A stretch of 64,000 nt of DNA from Peptoniphilus raoultii (GCF_900099555.1 NZ_FMWM01000002.1:62001-126000), one strand, 5' to 3'. Positions 50,001-58,398 are shown, counted from the first letter of the stretch. Notes: generated by a model from the sequence alone, not told the origin. Numbers and translations are program-made.

Positions 50001-51323
50001 TGTTGACGCTAAAAATCTAACTTCTATTTTATCACTTGGTAGGTCTTCTTCTTTTGGTGCGTCTGGATCATTAGGGTTTAGTGTAACTATGTGTTCGCTT
50101 ACGATTAACATTTGATTGTCTACTTCTAATGAAGAGCCATCATCAAAGCTTATTTTTAGTTTACCTTCAAATTTTCCAGCTTCATTTGAATTTCTTTCTG
50201 GTACAGTAATATCTGTTACTGTTGCGTCTTTTAGTAGTTCCTTTACTGCAGCTGAATTATTTTCAACAGCTGCTTCTACACCGTCTTTCCAGTCAAATAC
50301 ATCGTCTTTCCAAACTTTTATTGTTTTCGGGTTTAGTCCGCCAAGTTCTCTAAGTTGATCTGCTTTTGATAAAGTTAAAACTATTTGTGATCCATTTTTT
50401 AATGAATTTGTTATGCTTAGCTTGAATTCTTTATCATCAAGTGTAATAAGACCACTATCTTTTCCGTCTACTTTATATTCAATAGCTTTTGTTATATTGT
50501 TTAGCTCTTGTGTTGTTGCTCTTCCTTTTCCAGTAATTCCTTGTGCTATGTTATATTTTGTATATTGAGCTGTAGGTAGCGGTATACTTAGGTCTTGTTC
50601 TGCAAGTTTTACTCCATCAGCTGTTATATTAACACCTGTTTTTGTAGGTAGTTTATCAGCCTCAAGATTTTGTCCTTGTGCATCTTTATAAATTACTTCT
50701 ACAACTGGGTTTGTTAATTCTATAACTGTAAACTCAAGCTTGAGTTCTGCACCTGACGGGCTTGTTGATGCATTTGTATATGTTGCTCTAACTTCAAAAT
50801 TGTCAATAGTTTTAACTACAATGTTATATGAGTCAACATCTAAATTTACTGGCACATCAAACTCAATTGTTTGTTCTCCATCTTGAGTGAAGTCTATAGT
50901 TACTGGTCTGCCATTTTTTTGTGGATAATATTCGTTATCATCTACGTCATATATAACAAGCTTGCCAGTAAATTTGCTATTGTTAAATAAAGACCAGTCA
51001 AAATTTTGTGCTCCATTGCCAAGTCCTTTTGTAGTAAGCTTTACTGTCATTTTTTCTGTTCTTGTTGTTTGAACCGGAGCACGTCTAGGTCCATTATTTT
51101 GTACTGCACTTCTTGGTGCAATTAATTGAGGTTCTTTTACCTCTTTTATTGCTCTTTTGTCAATCTTAAAGATTTTTTTGTTTCCTTCATTAGTATATGG
51201 TACTTCATTTCCAGCCTCAACTTTATCTTTCGGTAAATTTTGACCTACTGCATAAATTGGACTTGCTATGGTTGAAAGTATCATAACTATTGCTAATAAT
51301 AAGGAAATAGCTCTTTTATTCAT
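47049..51323 (-). CDS. Large SLH-anchored surface protein with tandem adhesin-type repeats
   Basis: This 1424-residue protein has a signal peptide (about residues 1-26, ending SPIYA). After an unassigned ~250-residue domain come three related modules of about 178 residues, each starting with ELGGLxPxTIKVW and containing KDATVTD, QMLIVS and VKPxTTxxDxDFP. Modules 2 and 3 are almost identical. A Rib/YPDG-like region follows (about 930-1180), with VTYPDGSNETVEVKVTV and twice ITVPDDYDGP. The end has three SLH domains (IFGYPDDTIRPDGDMTRAEA, VRPNDKITRAELAELI, PDGTFKPDNFITRAEV), which bind pyruvylated wall polymer. It is probably an adhesin or scaffold. It lies 69 bases after the 1884-residue surface gene and shares its promoter. 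Confidence 0.93.
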   Translation of the reverse strand: MNKRAISLLLAIVMILSTIASPIYAVGQNLPKDKVEAGNEVPYTNEGNKKIFKIDKRAIKEVKEPQLIAPRSAVQNNGPRRAPVQTTRTEKMTVKLTTKGLGNGAQNFDWSLFNNSKFTGKLVIYDVDDNEYYPQKNGRPVTIDFTQDGEQTIEFDVPVNLDVDSYNIVVKTIDNFEVRATYTNASTSPSGAELKLEFTVIELTNPVVEVIYKDAQGQNLEADKLPTKTGVNITADGVKLAEQDLSIPLPTAQYTKYNIAQGITGKGRATTQELNNITKAIEYKVDGKDSGLITLDDKEFKLSITNSLKNGSQIVLTLSKADQLRELGGLNPKTIKVWKDDVFDWKDGVEAAVENNSAAVKELLKDATVTDITVPERNSNEAGKFEGKLKISFDDGSSLEVDNQMLIVSEHIVTLNPNDPDAPKEEDLPSDKIEVRFLASTGVDSITTTGKTYVKPETTFEDKDFPQEKDITFKEGYKGPVTWTPTNRTVTKSSPAFLKRQQYFKFTASATKNTKADQVTELGGLSPETIKVWVNDPIDWSKGVKATKDENKDKVAELLKDATVTDKTQPERTSAVAGEKEGTLLVTFKDTSTIEVPKQMLIVSDDKVVDPADPDKLPDDKIKVEFAKGTGVTAVAEKNLYVKPNTTLVDADFPQATVDTANGYKEPAAWTPDDKVVTENNKTFTATAEKETTAEKVTKLGGLSPETIKVWVNDPIDWSKGVKATKDENKDKVAELLKDATVTDKTQPERTSAVAGEKEGTLLVTFKDTSTIEVPKQMLIVSDDKVVDPADPDKLPDDKIKVEFAKGTGVTAVAEKNLYVKPNTTLVDADFPQATVDTANGYKEPAAWTPDDKVVTENNKVFTATAAQNVPTTKNADDYDPHYTNSSGKPGETVQIDPPTFTKKGEQGNVPAPTDGAKRTTFTKNDDTQTNVTVDPNTGAITVNIPKDATVGTIITVPVDVTYPDGSNETVEVKVTVLEDKTSVKYPDTEVEKGNTETVTPNVTDKDGKPVPENKIGTPTVTNTNDLPKGVTVTPKDNGKVDITVPDDYDGPRGFTVKVTVPVDGKDVESEIKVTVKDKTTPTPQGPSVTYPDTDMDKGETKTVIPEIKDKKGEPTIPDTTPDVVQPGNGLVVTPHSDGSITVTVPDDYDGPSTIVIPVVVTVDGEEIHTTLTIRVRDNKPGIDYDIPEFKIHEYTPTYPVYASVDKKVIEKEVINSHDQYIFGYPDDTIRPDGDMTRAEAIAVVARLQKLDLSDKSSKIYKDTKADMWYNGAINAAFREGYLLEKEGENVRPNDKITRAELAELISHIDKKNNAIAPFEDVKGHKFEAAINQAYGNGRIEGYPDGTFKPDNFITRAEVATMLNKLYDRYPDKNFIDANQNLVHNYKDMSYKGHWGYYELVEAYHSHTYLRLKDNMEEWKVIIK
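48745..49762. repeat. Near-perfect 534-bp tandem duplication inside the SLH protein gene
   Basis: Bases 48745-49228 and 49279-49762 appear identical by eye over 484 bp at a spacing of 534 bp (178 codons), and similarity extends a few bases further. The reading frame is kept, so each unit adds one whole 178-residue module. A third, older module lies at about 49800-50360 and is clearly diverged. The identity at the DNA level points to a recent duplication or to gene conversion. Confidence 0.95.
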
Positions 51324-51342
51324 AACTTCTCCTTTCTAAGTT

Positions 51343-51372
51343 ATTGTAAGGGGAGGAAATCTCCCCTACAAT
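51343..51372 (-). promoter_or_regulatory. Stable intercistronic hairpin between the two surface-protein genes
   Basis: ATTGTA-A-GGGGAG pairs with CTCCCC-TACAAT (12 bp with one bulged base, five-base loop). It sits between the stop of the 1884-residue gene and the ribosome site of the SLH gene. No T tract follows, so it is not a normal terminator. It may protect or process the mRNA and set the ratio of the two proteins. Confidence 0.65.
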
Positions 51373-51392
51373 ATCTCCTACTTCTTATCTCT

Positions 51393-54300
51393 TTATCTAA
51401 CTCTTAGTCTAAATGGATTTGTAGTGTAATCTGCTTTTCCATCTTTGGCTTTTACAGTTCCTTTAAAGATTATTGTGTCTCTTTTTTCAAGTGTAAAAGC
51501 TGAACCATCTTGATTTAAAAGATTCACTTTACTTTGTCCTTGTGGAATATTTGCTACATCTTTTAGTTTTGTTTCTTGTCCTTTTCTCTTAATAGTCATC
51601 TCTATAGTAGCCTCAGCCATAGAAGAATCTATCATAAGATAATTGTCTCCTACAACTGGAACTTCAACTTGGATTGTAAATACTCTTGATAGATTTGCAT
51701 TTACATCAGTATCTGCACTGTTACCAAATTTGTCTTTTGCTGTGATCCAAATTTCTGTCTTGTCTTCTACTCTTACAAGTTCTTTAATTTTTTCAAAAGC
51801 TAAAGCCTTGTTTTCGAATTTAAGAATTTGATTGCCAGTAGTTCCCTTTGGACCCTTTGTGCCGTACTCGATTATTATTTCTCCTTCAGGAAGTTCATCT
51901 AAAGTTGCTTTTAAATCGATATATCTTCTAAATTTTTCTTCTTCTGTTTTAGCAGTTACAGTAGGACCTTTTTTGTCAACTATGACATAGTGGTTTGTAT
52001 CTGCTACTGGATCTGAAGGTTTATTAGGATTTGGTTTCATTGGAGTGTATGGTGTGTCAGTTTCATCGCCAACAGAGTATGCTGGTTTCTTTCCTGGCTC
52101 ATCAGATACGATTCTAATTAAATCATCATTATCTACTCCTGTTAGTGTAAGCTCTACTGTCTTTCCACCTTCGCCTGTTTGTGTTACATTATAAGGATCT
52201 CCACAATCAACCCATTTATTTTGAGTCTTATCCCATTTTTGAGGTTGATATTTTGTTCCTGGTACTACTTGGTTTGTAGGTCCTGGTTGAGGTATATCAA
52301 ATTTTATCTTTGTATTACCTTGGTCATCATTTGGAACTTGATACATATTTGTTACAGGATAAGCTGGAAGTAATTTTGTAATAACAACCTTAGCTTGTTT
52401 TCCGTCAATATGTTGTACATTTCCAGAACCATCATTAATAGCTTTAGTGTAGTTTCCGTAAATAGTTCTCTTTTGTTCATCATCAGGAAGTTCTGTTAAA
52501 TCTAAAGTTTTGATAACTAATTGGTTACCTTGAACTGTAGCTGTTATTCCATTTGAAGCCTTAAATGTTCCGTCTTGTTGTTTTACAAAGAACAAGTCAA
52601 GTTTTCCATCATTCTTTTGAGGGATTTGTAATTTTAATCCATCAACATTATTTTTGATGTCATCTGAGAATTTGATTTTTAATTCAGTATCTGATTCTTT
52701 AACTGATTCAAATTCTGGAACAGGAATTGTTTCAGGAGTATTTGTAAGGATGATGTCATATCCTTTTACTTCTTTTATTGCTCCAACTTCTCTTACTAAA
52801 GATTGTCTTGAAGTTGCAGATGTATAAGCATCTAAAGATCCATCGTCATTTTTAATTGTAAATGATTGTCTCTTTGCTAGAGGATCTCCATATCTGTCCC
52901 TGTCAGTATCAGTTTCGTGTAAATTCTTAGGAGCATTTGTTGCTATATCAAGTAATGATCCGTTGATTTTTACATAAGTTGAAATTCCAAGGTCTGCCCA
53001 ATCATAAACTTCTTGAGAGCCTGCTGTTTTAGGTTGTTTGAAATTGTTATAAACATTTTCTTTTCCTTCTGGAATTACTACTGATATAAAGGATTTTCTT
53101 AGACCTTCTCTATCATAACCTGGCTCTGTCCATTTTAGAGGTGTTGTAAAGTTGAAATCATAATCTTGTATACCATTTTTTACAGGATTATATGTTGCTT
53201 GTTGCAATACTGTAGGTGTTGAATAGTCAGTTACAGCTGTTCTATAAAGAATACCTATCTTTAGATTCTTCTTTTTAGTAGCATCTGTAAGGTCTTTATA
53301 CTTACCATATTGATGATTAGGATCTTGAGTAGTATCTATATCCTTATATTGTGGATGAACTGTAATATCGAAATAATCTCTATAGTTTGCATATAGATGG
53401 TAATCTTTACCTGCCTTTATAATTTCTTGTACACTCTTATTTACAGAGTATGAGAAACCATTAGGAACGTATGCCTTAGAGTCAGTTTGAAGAAGTAAGA
53501 TTGTTTCTGTATTCTTAGGAAGAGAAACCTTAGGTTTTCCTGCTCCTCCTGTAGTCCAGCCATCTTTTATTTCTCCAATTCTAACATTGTTTTGTCCAGC
53601 TACAAATTCTGACAATTTACTTTCGTCATATCTGTCGGCGTCTGTAATATTTGAGAACTGTTTACTTGTCCAGCCCACAAATGTTCTTCCTGTCATTCTA
53701 AAGTTTTCAAGTTTTGCATCATAGTTGTCATAATTTTCATCAGTTTTAGCCACATTATTTTTTGATTCATTTTTGTATGGAGCTAATGGTAACTGTTTAA
53801 TAGTGTTAGTTTTTCTCAAGTTATCCTTTGTTGCTGAAGTCATTTGGTCTATCTTTTGATTTGTTAGCGTTTCATCAGCCAAACTATAAGGAATTCTAAC
53901 TATAGTTTCTTTATCAGCTATAAAGTTACCTTCAGAATCATAAGTGTTGTTTGAGTGAAGAACCAATGAAGGTGCTCCCCAAACTGCATAAACTTTTCTG
54001 TTCTTATCTACTGGAGAGTATTCGTTAAAGATATAAGTTTGTGTATCTGCGTCAACTTCTTTCCATTGATCTAATGTTGTAAGAACTTTTCCATCTTTTT
54101 CAAGTTTATAAAAATCATTAATATCTGTTAGAGGCTTTGTAGTCCAAGCGATAACTGATAAGCCATCAGTTCTTACTTTTCCTTGTGCATCTACATGAAG
54201 TTCTTGATCGAACTCTGCATCTGGGTAAAGTCTCTTTATGAAAGCTTCTGTTTCAGATTTCTTTATTGCTTCACTTACATTATTTATGTCATAAACATAA

Positions 54301-57047
54301 CCATCGTGATTAATTAGATTTGCATATTTTTTATTTTTATCTTTGTTGTCTATTAATGAACGTCTTGATAAAGTTACGGTTTTATTAGTTTCGTCAACTC
54401 TGATGTTGTCTTCGCCTTGTTTAGCAAGGAATCCGTTTGGTACATAGTTTTCGTTTTTAACAGGTTCTACATCTTCTTCTACTACAGGAGCCAAAACTGA
54501 GTATTGTTTGTTAAGTGGAACTATCCTTGTTAAGGATACATTTTTATCTGGATATGTTACAAACTCAACTTTTGCTTGAACTTGTTCATATATTGGTTCT
54601 GAATTTAATGAAGTATCTCTAAATGCGTTAAGAACAAAAGCTTGGTCTTTTATTAATCCTAAACTCTTAACATCGGATGCTGTTTTAGTAGATTCTATAT
54701 CAGCTCCATCTGTGTACTGTTTAGTGATCTTAAATTTAAGTCCTTTATATTCTTTTCTCTCATTTCCAAAACCGTAGGTTCTCGTGTCTTCTATATCAGC
54801 TGGGTTTAAAGTTTGTTCTTTATCTTTTCCATCACTTAAACCATATTCAGTTGGATTTCCATTATTGTCGAATTTTGTTAATTCAATCCAGTTTGAGCCG
54901 AAGAATTTTTTCTTTGGATTTTTTTCATTATCAACATGGATAGTAGATAAAACTCCGCCTTCGTCTCTAACTATACCTGTTACGAATTCATCATCTGTGA
55001 AGATTTCGTCAACTATAGGAACAGCTTGTTCTCTTATAGCTGAACCACCAATTCTTGAAACTGAGTGTTCCATATATAGTGGATTGTAGAAAATGTCTTC
55101 TTTACCAGCATATTTAGGATTTCCAATAACTTTATCGTCCATAACTTTTGATAAAGTAAATTCTGTACCCGCTACAGGAGTAAAACCATTAATTGTTCCC
55201 AGAGCGTTACCATATTTTCCATTAGATTCTACAATGTCCACCTTGATTTCGTTGGCATTGAAATCTTTTTTATTCCAAACATTCTTTGTTGGTAGCCAAA
55301 CTGATAATTCTGTACCTTCATCAATTGAGAATCCTGAAGGTCCAGCTTGGGATTTGTTGTCCATTGACCCTCTTCCGTATACTGGAATGAAATAATCCCA
55401 ACCTCCTTTATTGTTCTTCTTCCAATAAAATCCTTCTTTTTTCCAAGACTTCCATGAGCCATCTGGTCCGCCTATGTTAAACATAAAGTCATCAGCATCA
55501 TTATTTCCTGCAAGTCCAGTTTCAAAACTTATTTTTGGATCGAATTGGAAACGAAGCATAAGCTTTTTATCGGGATCAAGATTTATATCTTTATCTGTTT
55601 TTACAGTAAACTTTCTAAATCCTGGTGCATTTGATGTTATATAGCGAGTATCAAAAACAAAGTTTTTAATAAACTTTTTCTCTGTTATAAGGTCTGAAGA
55701 TATCTTTTCAGGGTCTATGTTGTATTCAAATACAAGGAAGAAACCATCCTTAGTTACATCAGATGAATAGATGCTTGTTGTCTCACCTTTAGGCAACATT
55801 TTTGAATTATAATGACTTGGATCAGTAGCATCAAGTTTTGCATTCTCTCTGTCTACAAATCTGTGACTTCCTATTTGTAAAAATATGGACTTGTCAGGAC
55901 GTGTTGAAATAGGTCTTCCGTGCTGATCAAGTGCAATCTTTCCTGTATTTGGATCTATCTTAACTCCATTTAAATCTTTAGCAAAAAGTTTTATTTCCTT
56001 ACCATAAACTTTTTCAGCCGAATTATAGTGTCTAACTGTACCTATTTCAGTATCTTGACCATTAATATCTATATATTTTATAAAATCAGGGTCTAAAGTT
56101 TGTCTTACAGCCACTGCTTCTTCTTGTTTATCGTAGTCTTGTTTATTTCCATTTTTTGTAGGAACATAAACAAGTGTAACCTTTTTATTTATCTTATCAA
56201 GTAAAAGAGTTGAATAAGCTGTATAAACCATATCCATTTCAATATCAGCCGCATTAAGAGCTGTTGACTCTATAAGGTCTTTTGGATGGCTAACCTTGTC
56301 CCCTACTACTGTTGTTTTTGTGTAAGTGTTGTATGAGAAGTTTGTATATTTACGCTTTTTTCTAGGCGTTGAGTCAGAGAACATCTTTGAGCCATCGCCG
56401 TTAAATGTACGCATTTGGATAAGCCAAGTTCTATCGGCAAAATCTTTAGCCCAATTTACATCGCCTTTTAATACAAGGTTTACTTCGTAGTGTCTGTATG
56501 AAATCCCTGCATCTTTATACTCTATAGACTTTGTCCAAGCTTGTTGATTAGGAATTGTTGTATCTGTGAACTTTAGAAAATCAACTTTAGAGCCTACAGA
56601 ATAATCTACTTGTCTGTGTACTATATAAGATTTATCCCAGTCTGCTGCTAAGTAAATTTCTTTTGGAAATCTTAGTACGTGATACTTCCAAACACCTGTT
56701 GTAGCTGCTTGTTGTTGAGATATGTTAAATCTTAAAACAAGGTTACCATCTGCATTTAAATATTTTCCTTCGTAGTTAATACCTGTTGTACGTAAAGGAT
56801 CATTTCCCCCTTGTCCGTTAATAACCTTAACTCCTTCTGGAAATTGCCAATATTCACTTCCATCGTCTGTGTTAGCATCTTTGTTTACCCAAGGAACTTT
56901 TGGCTTTCCTTCTGCATCAACACTTCTAGAAGATGTGCCAGGAACTTGTGGTTCTTCGGCAAAAATGTTGAGTGGCAATATTCCTACTATCATAAGTATT
57001 GATAAGAATAGTGCCATCAATTGTTTTGATATTTGTTTTTTATCCAT
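51393..57047 (-). CDS. Giant secreted surface protein (1884 aa) without own anchor
   Basis: The protein begins with a signal peptide (about residues 5-30, ending NIFAEE) and is otherwise extracellular and beta-rich. Its C-terminus (PFRLRVR) carries no LPxTG, SLH, lipid or choline-binding motif. The N-terminal ~650 residues are rich in Trp/Tyr/Lys and not recognised. The middle has segments like RKVYAVWG and FVGWTSKQFSN, reminiscent of Listeria-Bacteroides-type repeats. The last ~400 residues look like stacked Ig-like domains (VDKKGPTVTAKT, EIWITAKDKFGNSAD). A likely role is in adhesion, with the SLH protein encoded 69 bases downstream holding it to the wall. This partnership is an inference from position. 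The ATG has an AAAGGAG site and the leader is about 145 bases. Confidence 0.88.
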   Translation of the reverse strand: MDKKQISKQLMALFLSILMIVGILPLNIFAEEPQVPGTSSRSVDAEGKPKVPWVNKDANTDDGSEYWQFPEGVKVINGQGGNDPLRTTGINYEGKYLNADGNLVLRFNISQQQAATTGVWKYHVLRFPKEIYLAADWDKSYIVHRQVDYSVGSKVDFLKFTDTTIPNQQAWTKSIEYKDAGISYRHYEVNLVLKGDVNWAKDFADRTWLIQMRTFNGDGSKMFSDSTPRKKRKYTNFSYNTYTKTTVVGDKVSHPKDLIESTALNAADIEMDMVYTAYSTLLLDKINKKVTLVYVPTKNGNKQDYDKQEEAVAVRQTLDPDFIKYIDINGQDTEIGTVRHYNSAEKVYGKEIKLFAKDLNGVKIDPNTGKIALDQHGRPISTRPDKSIFLQIGSHRFVDRENAKLDATDPSHYNSKMLPKGETTSIYSSDVTKDGFFLVFEYNIDPEKISSDLITEKKFIKNFVFDTRYITSNAPGFRKFTVKTDKDINLDPDKKLMLRFQFDPKISFETGLAGNNDADDFMFNIGGPDGSWKSWKKEGFYWKKNNKGGWDYFIPVYGRGSMDNKSQAGPSGFSIDEGTELSVWLPTKNVWNKKDFNANEIKVDIVESNGKYGNALGTINGFTPVAGTEFTLSKVMDDKVIGNPKYAGKEDIFYNPLYMEHSVSRIGGSAIREQAVPIVDEIFTDDEFVTGIVRDEGGVLSTIHVDNEKNPKKKFFGSNWIELTKFDNNGNPTEYGLSDGKDKEQTLNPADIEDTRTYGFGNERKEYKGLKFKITKQYTDGADIESTKTASDVKSLGLIKDQAFVLNAFRDTSLNSEPIYEQVQAKVEFVTYPDKNVSLTRIVPLNKQYSVLAPVVEEDVEPVKNENYVPNGFLAKQGEDNIRVDETNKTVTLSRRSLIDNKDKNKKYANLINHDGYVYDINNVSEAIKKSETEAFIKRLYPDAEFDQELHVDAQGKVRTDGLSVIAWTTKPLTDINDFYKLEKDGKVLTTLDQWKEVDADTQTYIFNEYSPVDKNRKVYAVWGAPSLVLHSNNTYDSEGNFIADKETIVRIPYSLADETLTNQKIDQMTSATKDNLRKTNTIKQLPLAPYKNESKNNVAKTDENYDNYDAKLENFRMTGRTFVGWTSKQFSNITDADRYDESKLSEFVAGQNNVRIGEIKDGWTTGGAGKPKVSLPKNTETILLLQTDSKAYVPNGFSYSVNKSVQEIIKAGKDYHLYANYRDYFDITVHPQYKDIDTTQDPNHQYGKYKDLTDATKKKNLKIGILYRTAVTDYSTPTVLQQATYNPVKNGIQDYDFNFTTPLKWTEPGYDREGLRKSFISVVIPEGKENVYNNFKQPKTAGSQEVYDWADLGISTYVKINGSLLDIATNAPKNLHETDTDRDRYGDPLAKRQSFTIKNDDGSLDAYTSATSRQSLVREVGAIKEVKGYDIILTNTPETIPVPEFESVKESDTELKIKFSDDIKNNVDGLKLQIPQKNDGKLDLFFVKQQDGTFKASNGITATVQGNQLVIKTLDLTELPDDEQKRTIYGNYTKAINDGSGNVQHIDGKQAKVVITKLLPAYPVTNMYQVPNDDQGNTKIKFDIPQPGPTNQVVPGTKYQPQKWDKTQNKWVDCGDPYNVTQTGEGGKTVELTLTGVDNDDLIRIVSDEPGKKPAYSVGDETDTPYTPMKPNPNKPSDPVADTNHYVIVDKKGPTVTAKTEEEKFRRYIDLKATLDELPEGEIIIEYGTKGPKGTTGNQILKFENKALAFEKIKELVRVEDKTEIWITAKDKFGNSADTDVNANLSRVFTIQVEVPVVGDNYLMIDSSMAEATIEMTIKRKGQETKLKDVANIPQGQSKVNLLNQDGSAFTLEKRDTIIFKGTVKAKDGKADYTTNPFRLRVR

Positions 57048-57198
57048 TTCATTTCTCCTTTCTATTTATTTTGGATTAAAACATTTTCTCCTATCTCCCC
57101 CTTTATCTCCATAACTTTTAATTGTTAAATCATGATTGCATTTTTTATATAGTTTGCTGTCTTTTGGGTATAGTTATGAACTTTATTTTTATAAATTT

Positions 57199-57227
57199 AT
57201 TATAACAAAAAAAAGTGTACAATTCCA
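57199..57227 (-). promoter_or_regulatory. Promoter of the surface-protein pair
   Basis: On the minus strand TGGAAT (57222-57227) and an extended -10 (TGTTATAAT, TATAAT at 57199-57204) are 17 bases apart. One copy of the GTACAAT-type motif (57217-57223) overlaps the spacer and -35 box. Confidence 0.72.
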
Positions 57228-57303
57228 CTTTATTATGGAGGTTTTTTTGTCAGTTTTTCGCCATTTCAAAGTACAATCCACCCCCCCCCACTAAAAATTG
57301 TAC
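57217..57303. promoter_or_regulatory. Operator-like GTACAAT sites and nine-base poly-C/poly-G tract upstream of the surface genes
   Basis: GTACAAT occurs at 57217-57223 (within the promoter) and at 57271-57277. Its inverse ATTGTAC is at 57297-57303, so the last two form a perfect 7-bp inverted repeat. Between its arms is a run of nine C (57281-57289), nine G on the transcribed strand, which is striking in such AT-rich DNA. The first two sites also share the following CCAC. The arrangement suggests protein binding at two places with a length-variable spacer. Confidence 0.62.
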
Positions 57304-57535
57304 TAAAATAACGCATTTCTTTTCTGTGATTCTTGTGTCATTTTATGCTCTTTTTTCTATTGTTATTTGTGCAAAGTTTGAATTTTACCCATTTCTTATA
57401 TGTGGTCTTGTTTCTTGTTTCTGAATTTTTGCATTTTTTCCTGCAATCCTTTGCGATAAATTTCTTTTATCACTTTTTATTCATATTTTTAAATTTTTAC
57501 TTTTGTAACTTTTGTAAGCATGAAATCATTTTATC
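57304..57535. other. Gene-free AT-rich spacer upstream of the surface-protein control region
   Basis: These ~230 bases between the poly-C/inverted-repeat block and the V-ATPase terminator are T-rich and low in complexity. Short open frames on the plus strand are Phe/Leu/Tyr-rich with no ribosome site or family resemblance. I see no gene, RNA or repeat here. Confidence 0.6.
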
Positions 57536-57574
57536 AAAAAAAGGCGAGGATGTTTATGTTTCCTCGTCTTTTTT
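57536..57574 (-). terminator. Terminator of the V-type ATPase operon (symmetric)
   Basis: On the minus strand CGAGGA / TCCTCG with a ten-base loop is followed by CTTTTTTT; the plus strand also has a T-rich tail. A second, weaker hairpin (GGCT / AGCC around TTTTGCAA) lies before it at about 57584-57599. Confidence 0.87.
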
Positions 57575-57605
57575 CTATGATGGGGCTTTTGCAACAGCCT
57601 CTTTC

Positions 57606-57667
57606 TCTTGCCACCTAAAGACTCTTTAAATCAGTTTTTCTAAAGTCCCTAATTCAATGAGCCTTAA
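57606..57667 (-). repeat. ~60-bp dispersed repeat, copy 2 (3' of the V-ATPase operon)
   Basis: This copy matches 46962-47022 in the same orientation with a few substitutions and one-base gaps. Like copy 1 it starts within ~40 bases after a minus-strand stop codon (atpD) and before a terminator. Together the two copies enclose the whole ~10.6-kb surface-protein locus. Confidence 0.85.
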
Positions 57668-57702
57668 AGCTTCTTATTTTAAAATATATTCAGAAAGGTT
57701 TT

Positions 57703-58398
57703 TTAACTTAAAGAATCAAAATCATAATCAAGCTTATCATATTTTGATGGTTCTTTTTCTTCTTCCTTAGAAATTATATCCTTAACTTTCATAAGTCTTG
57801 TGATATTTGCTCTTTCACTTTCATCAAGTTTTGCCCTTATGGATTTAATTGTGTCTGAAAGGTCGGGAATTGTTTTAAATTCAAGGGCATTTACCCTACG
57901 CCTTGTCTTTTCAATTTCGTCAGCCATAAGCTGAGCGGCCTTTTCCTTTTGAGCAAGTAAAAGCAATCTATCCATAACTTTTTTTAGCTTATCTATTGCC
58001 CTATCAAGATCAGAAGTTGTCATTATATATCCATAAGGATATTTTCTGGCATTTTCTGAAGTCTTTTCAACAATAAATTCCATTTTGGGAATTTCAACTG
58101 ACATTACATTTGTCCTCGTAATATCTACCATTGTTTTTATGGATGGAAGGACAATTGATTCTTCTAGCATTTCTGGACTCATAAGTGCAGCAGCCATTAA
58201 AAAATCTGAAAAACATTGGTGAAGCTCTTCTTCGACTTCAAGTCTTAATTTTTTATTTTCCTTAATAAGATCAATAAACTGCCTCATTAATTCATCTTGC
58301 TTGTCCTTTAAAAGTTTGTGGCCCCTTGATGCTGTTGCCAGTCTTTTTTTGAGATTTGTTTGGTTCATTCTCGTAGGGTTTACTTTTAAAACAGTCAT
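57703..58398 (-). CDS. atpD: V-type ATP synthase subunit D (central stalk)
   Basis: The 231-residue protein is an almost entirely helical coiled-coil protein forming the rotor shaft that turns inside the A3B3 head. The conserved opening VNPTRMNQTNLKKRLATASRGHKLLKDKQDELMRQF-type segment (residues 5-40) is diagnostic, as is RRRVNALEFKTIPDL near 165. The ATG follows the subunit B stop without a gap (TAGATG), with AGGTGA as ribosome site, so translation is coupled. It is the last gene of the operon; no G or H subunit gene follows. Confidence 0.96.
   Translation of the reverse strand: MTVLKVNPTRMNQTNLKKRLATASRGHKLLKDKQDELMRQFIDLIKENKKLRLEVEEELHQCFSDFLMAAALMSPEMLEESIVLPSIKTMVDITRTNVMSVEIPKMEFIVEKTSENARKYPYGYIMTTSDLDRAIDKLKKVMDRLLLLAQKEKAAQLMADEIEKTRRRVNALEFKTIPDLSDTIKSIRAKLDESERANITRLMKVKDIISKEEEKEPSKYDKLDYDFDSLS

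Noticed and set aside
47049-51323. The repeated DNA of the SLH gene as a CRISPR-like or satellite array
   Set aside because: The repeats are long (534 bp), in frame and encode whole protein modules. There are no short repeats with unique spacers.
57583-57600. GGGGCTTTTGCAACAGCC as the end of an insertion sequence
   Set aside because: It resembles some IS ends but has no partner inverted repeat, no transposase fragment and no target-site duplication in the window. It is better read as a small hairpin.
57215-57629. Plus-strand frames of 69 and 98 codons upstream of the surface-protein operon
   Set aside because: They are Phe/Leu/Tyr-rich and low in complexity. They run over the poly-C tract, the terminator and the dispersed repeat, and they lack ribosome sites.
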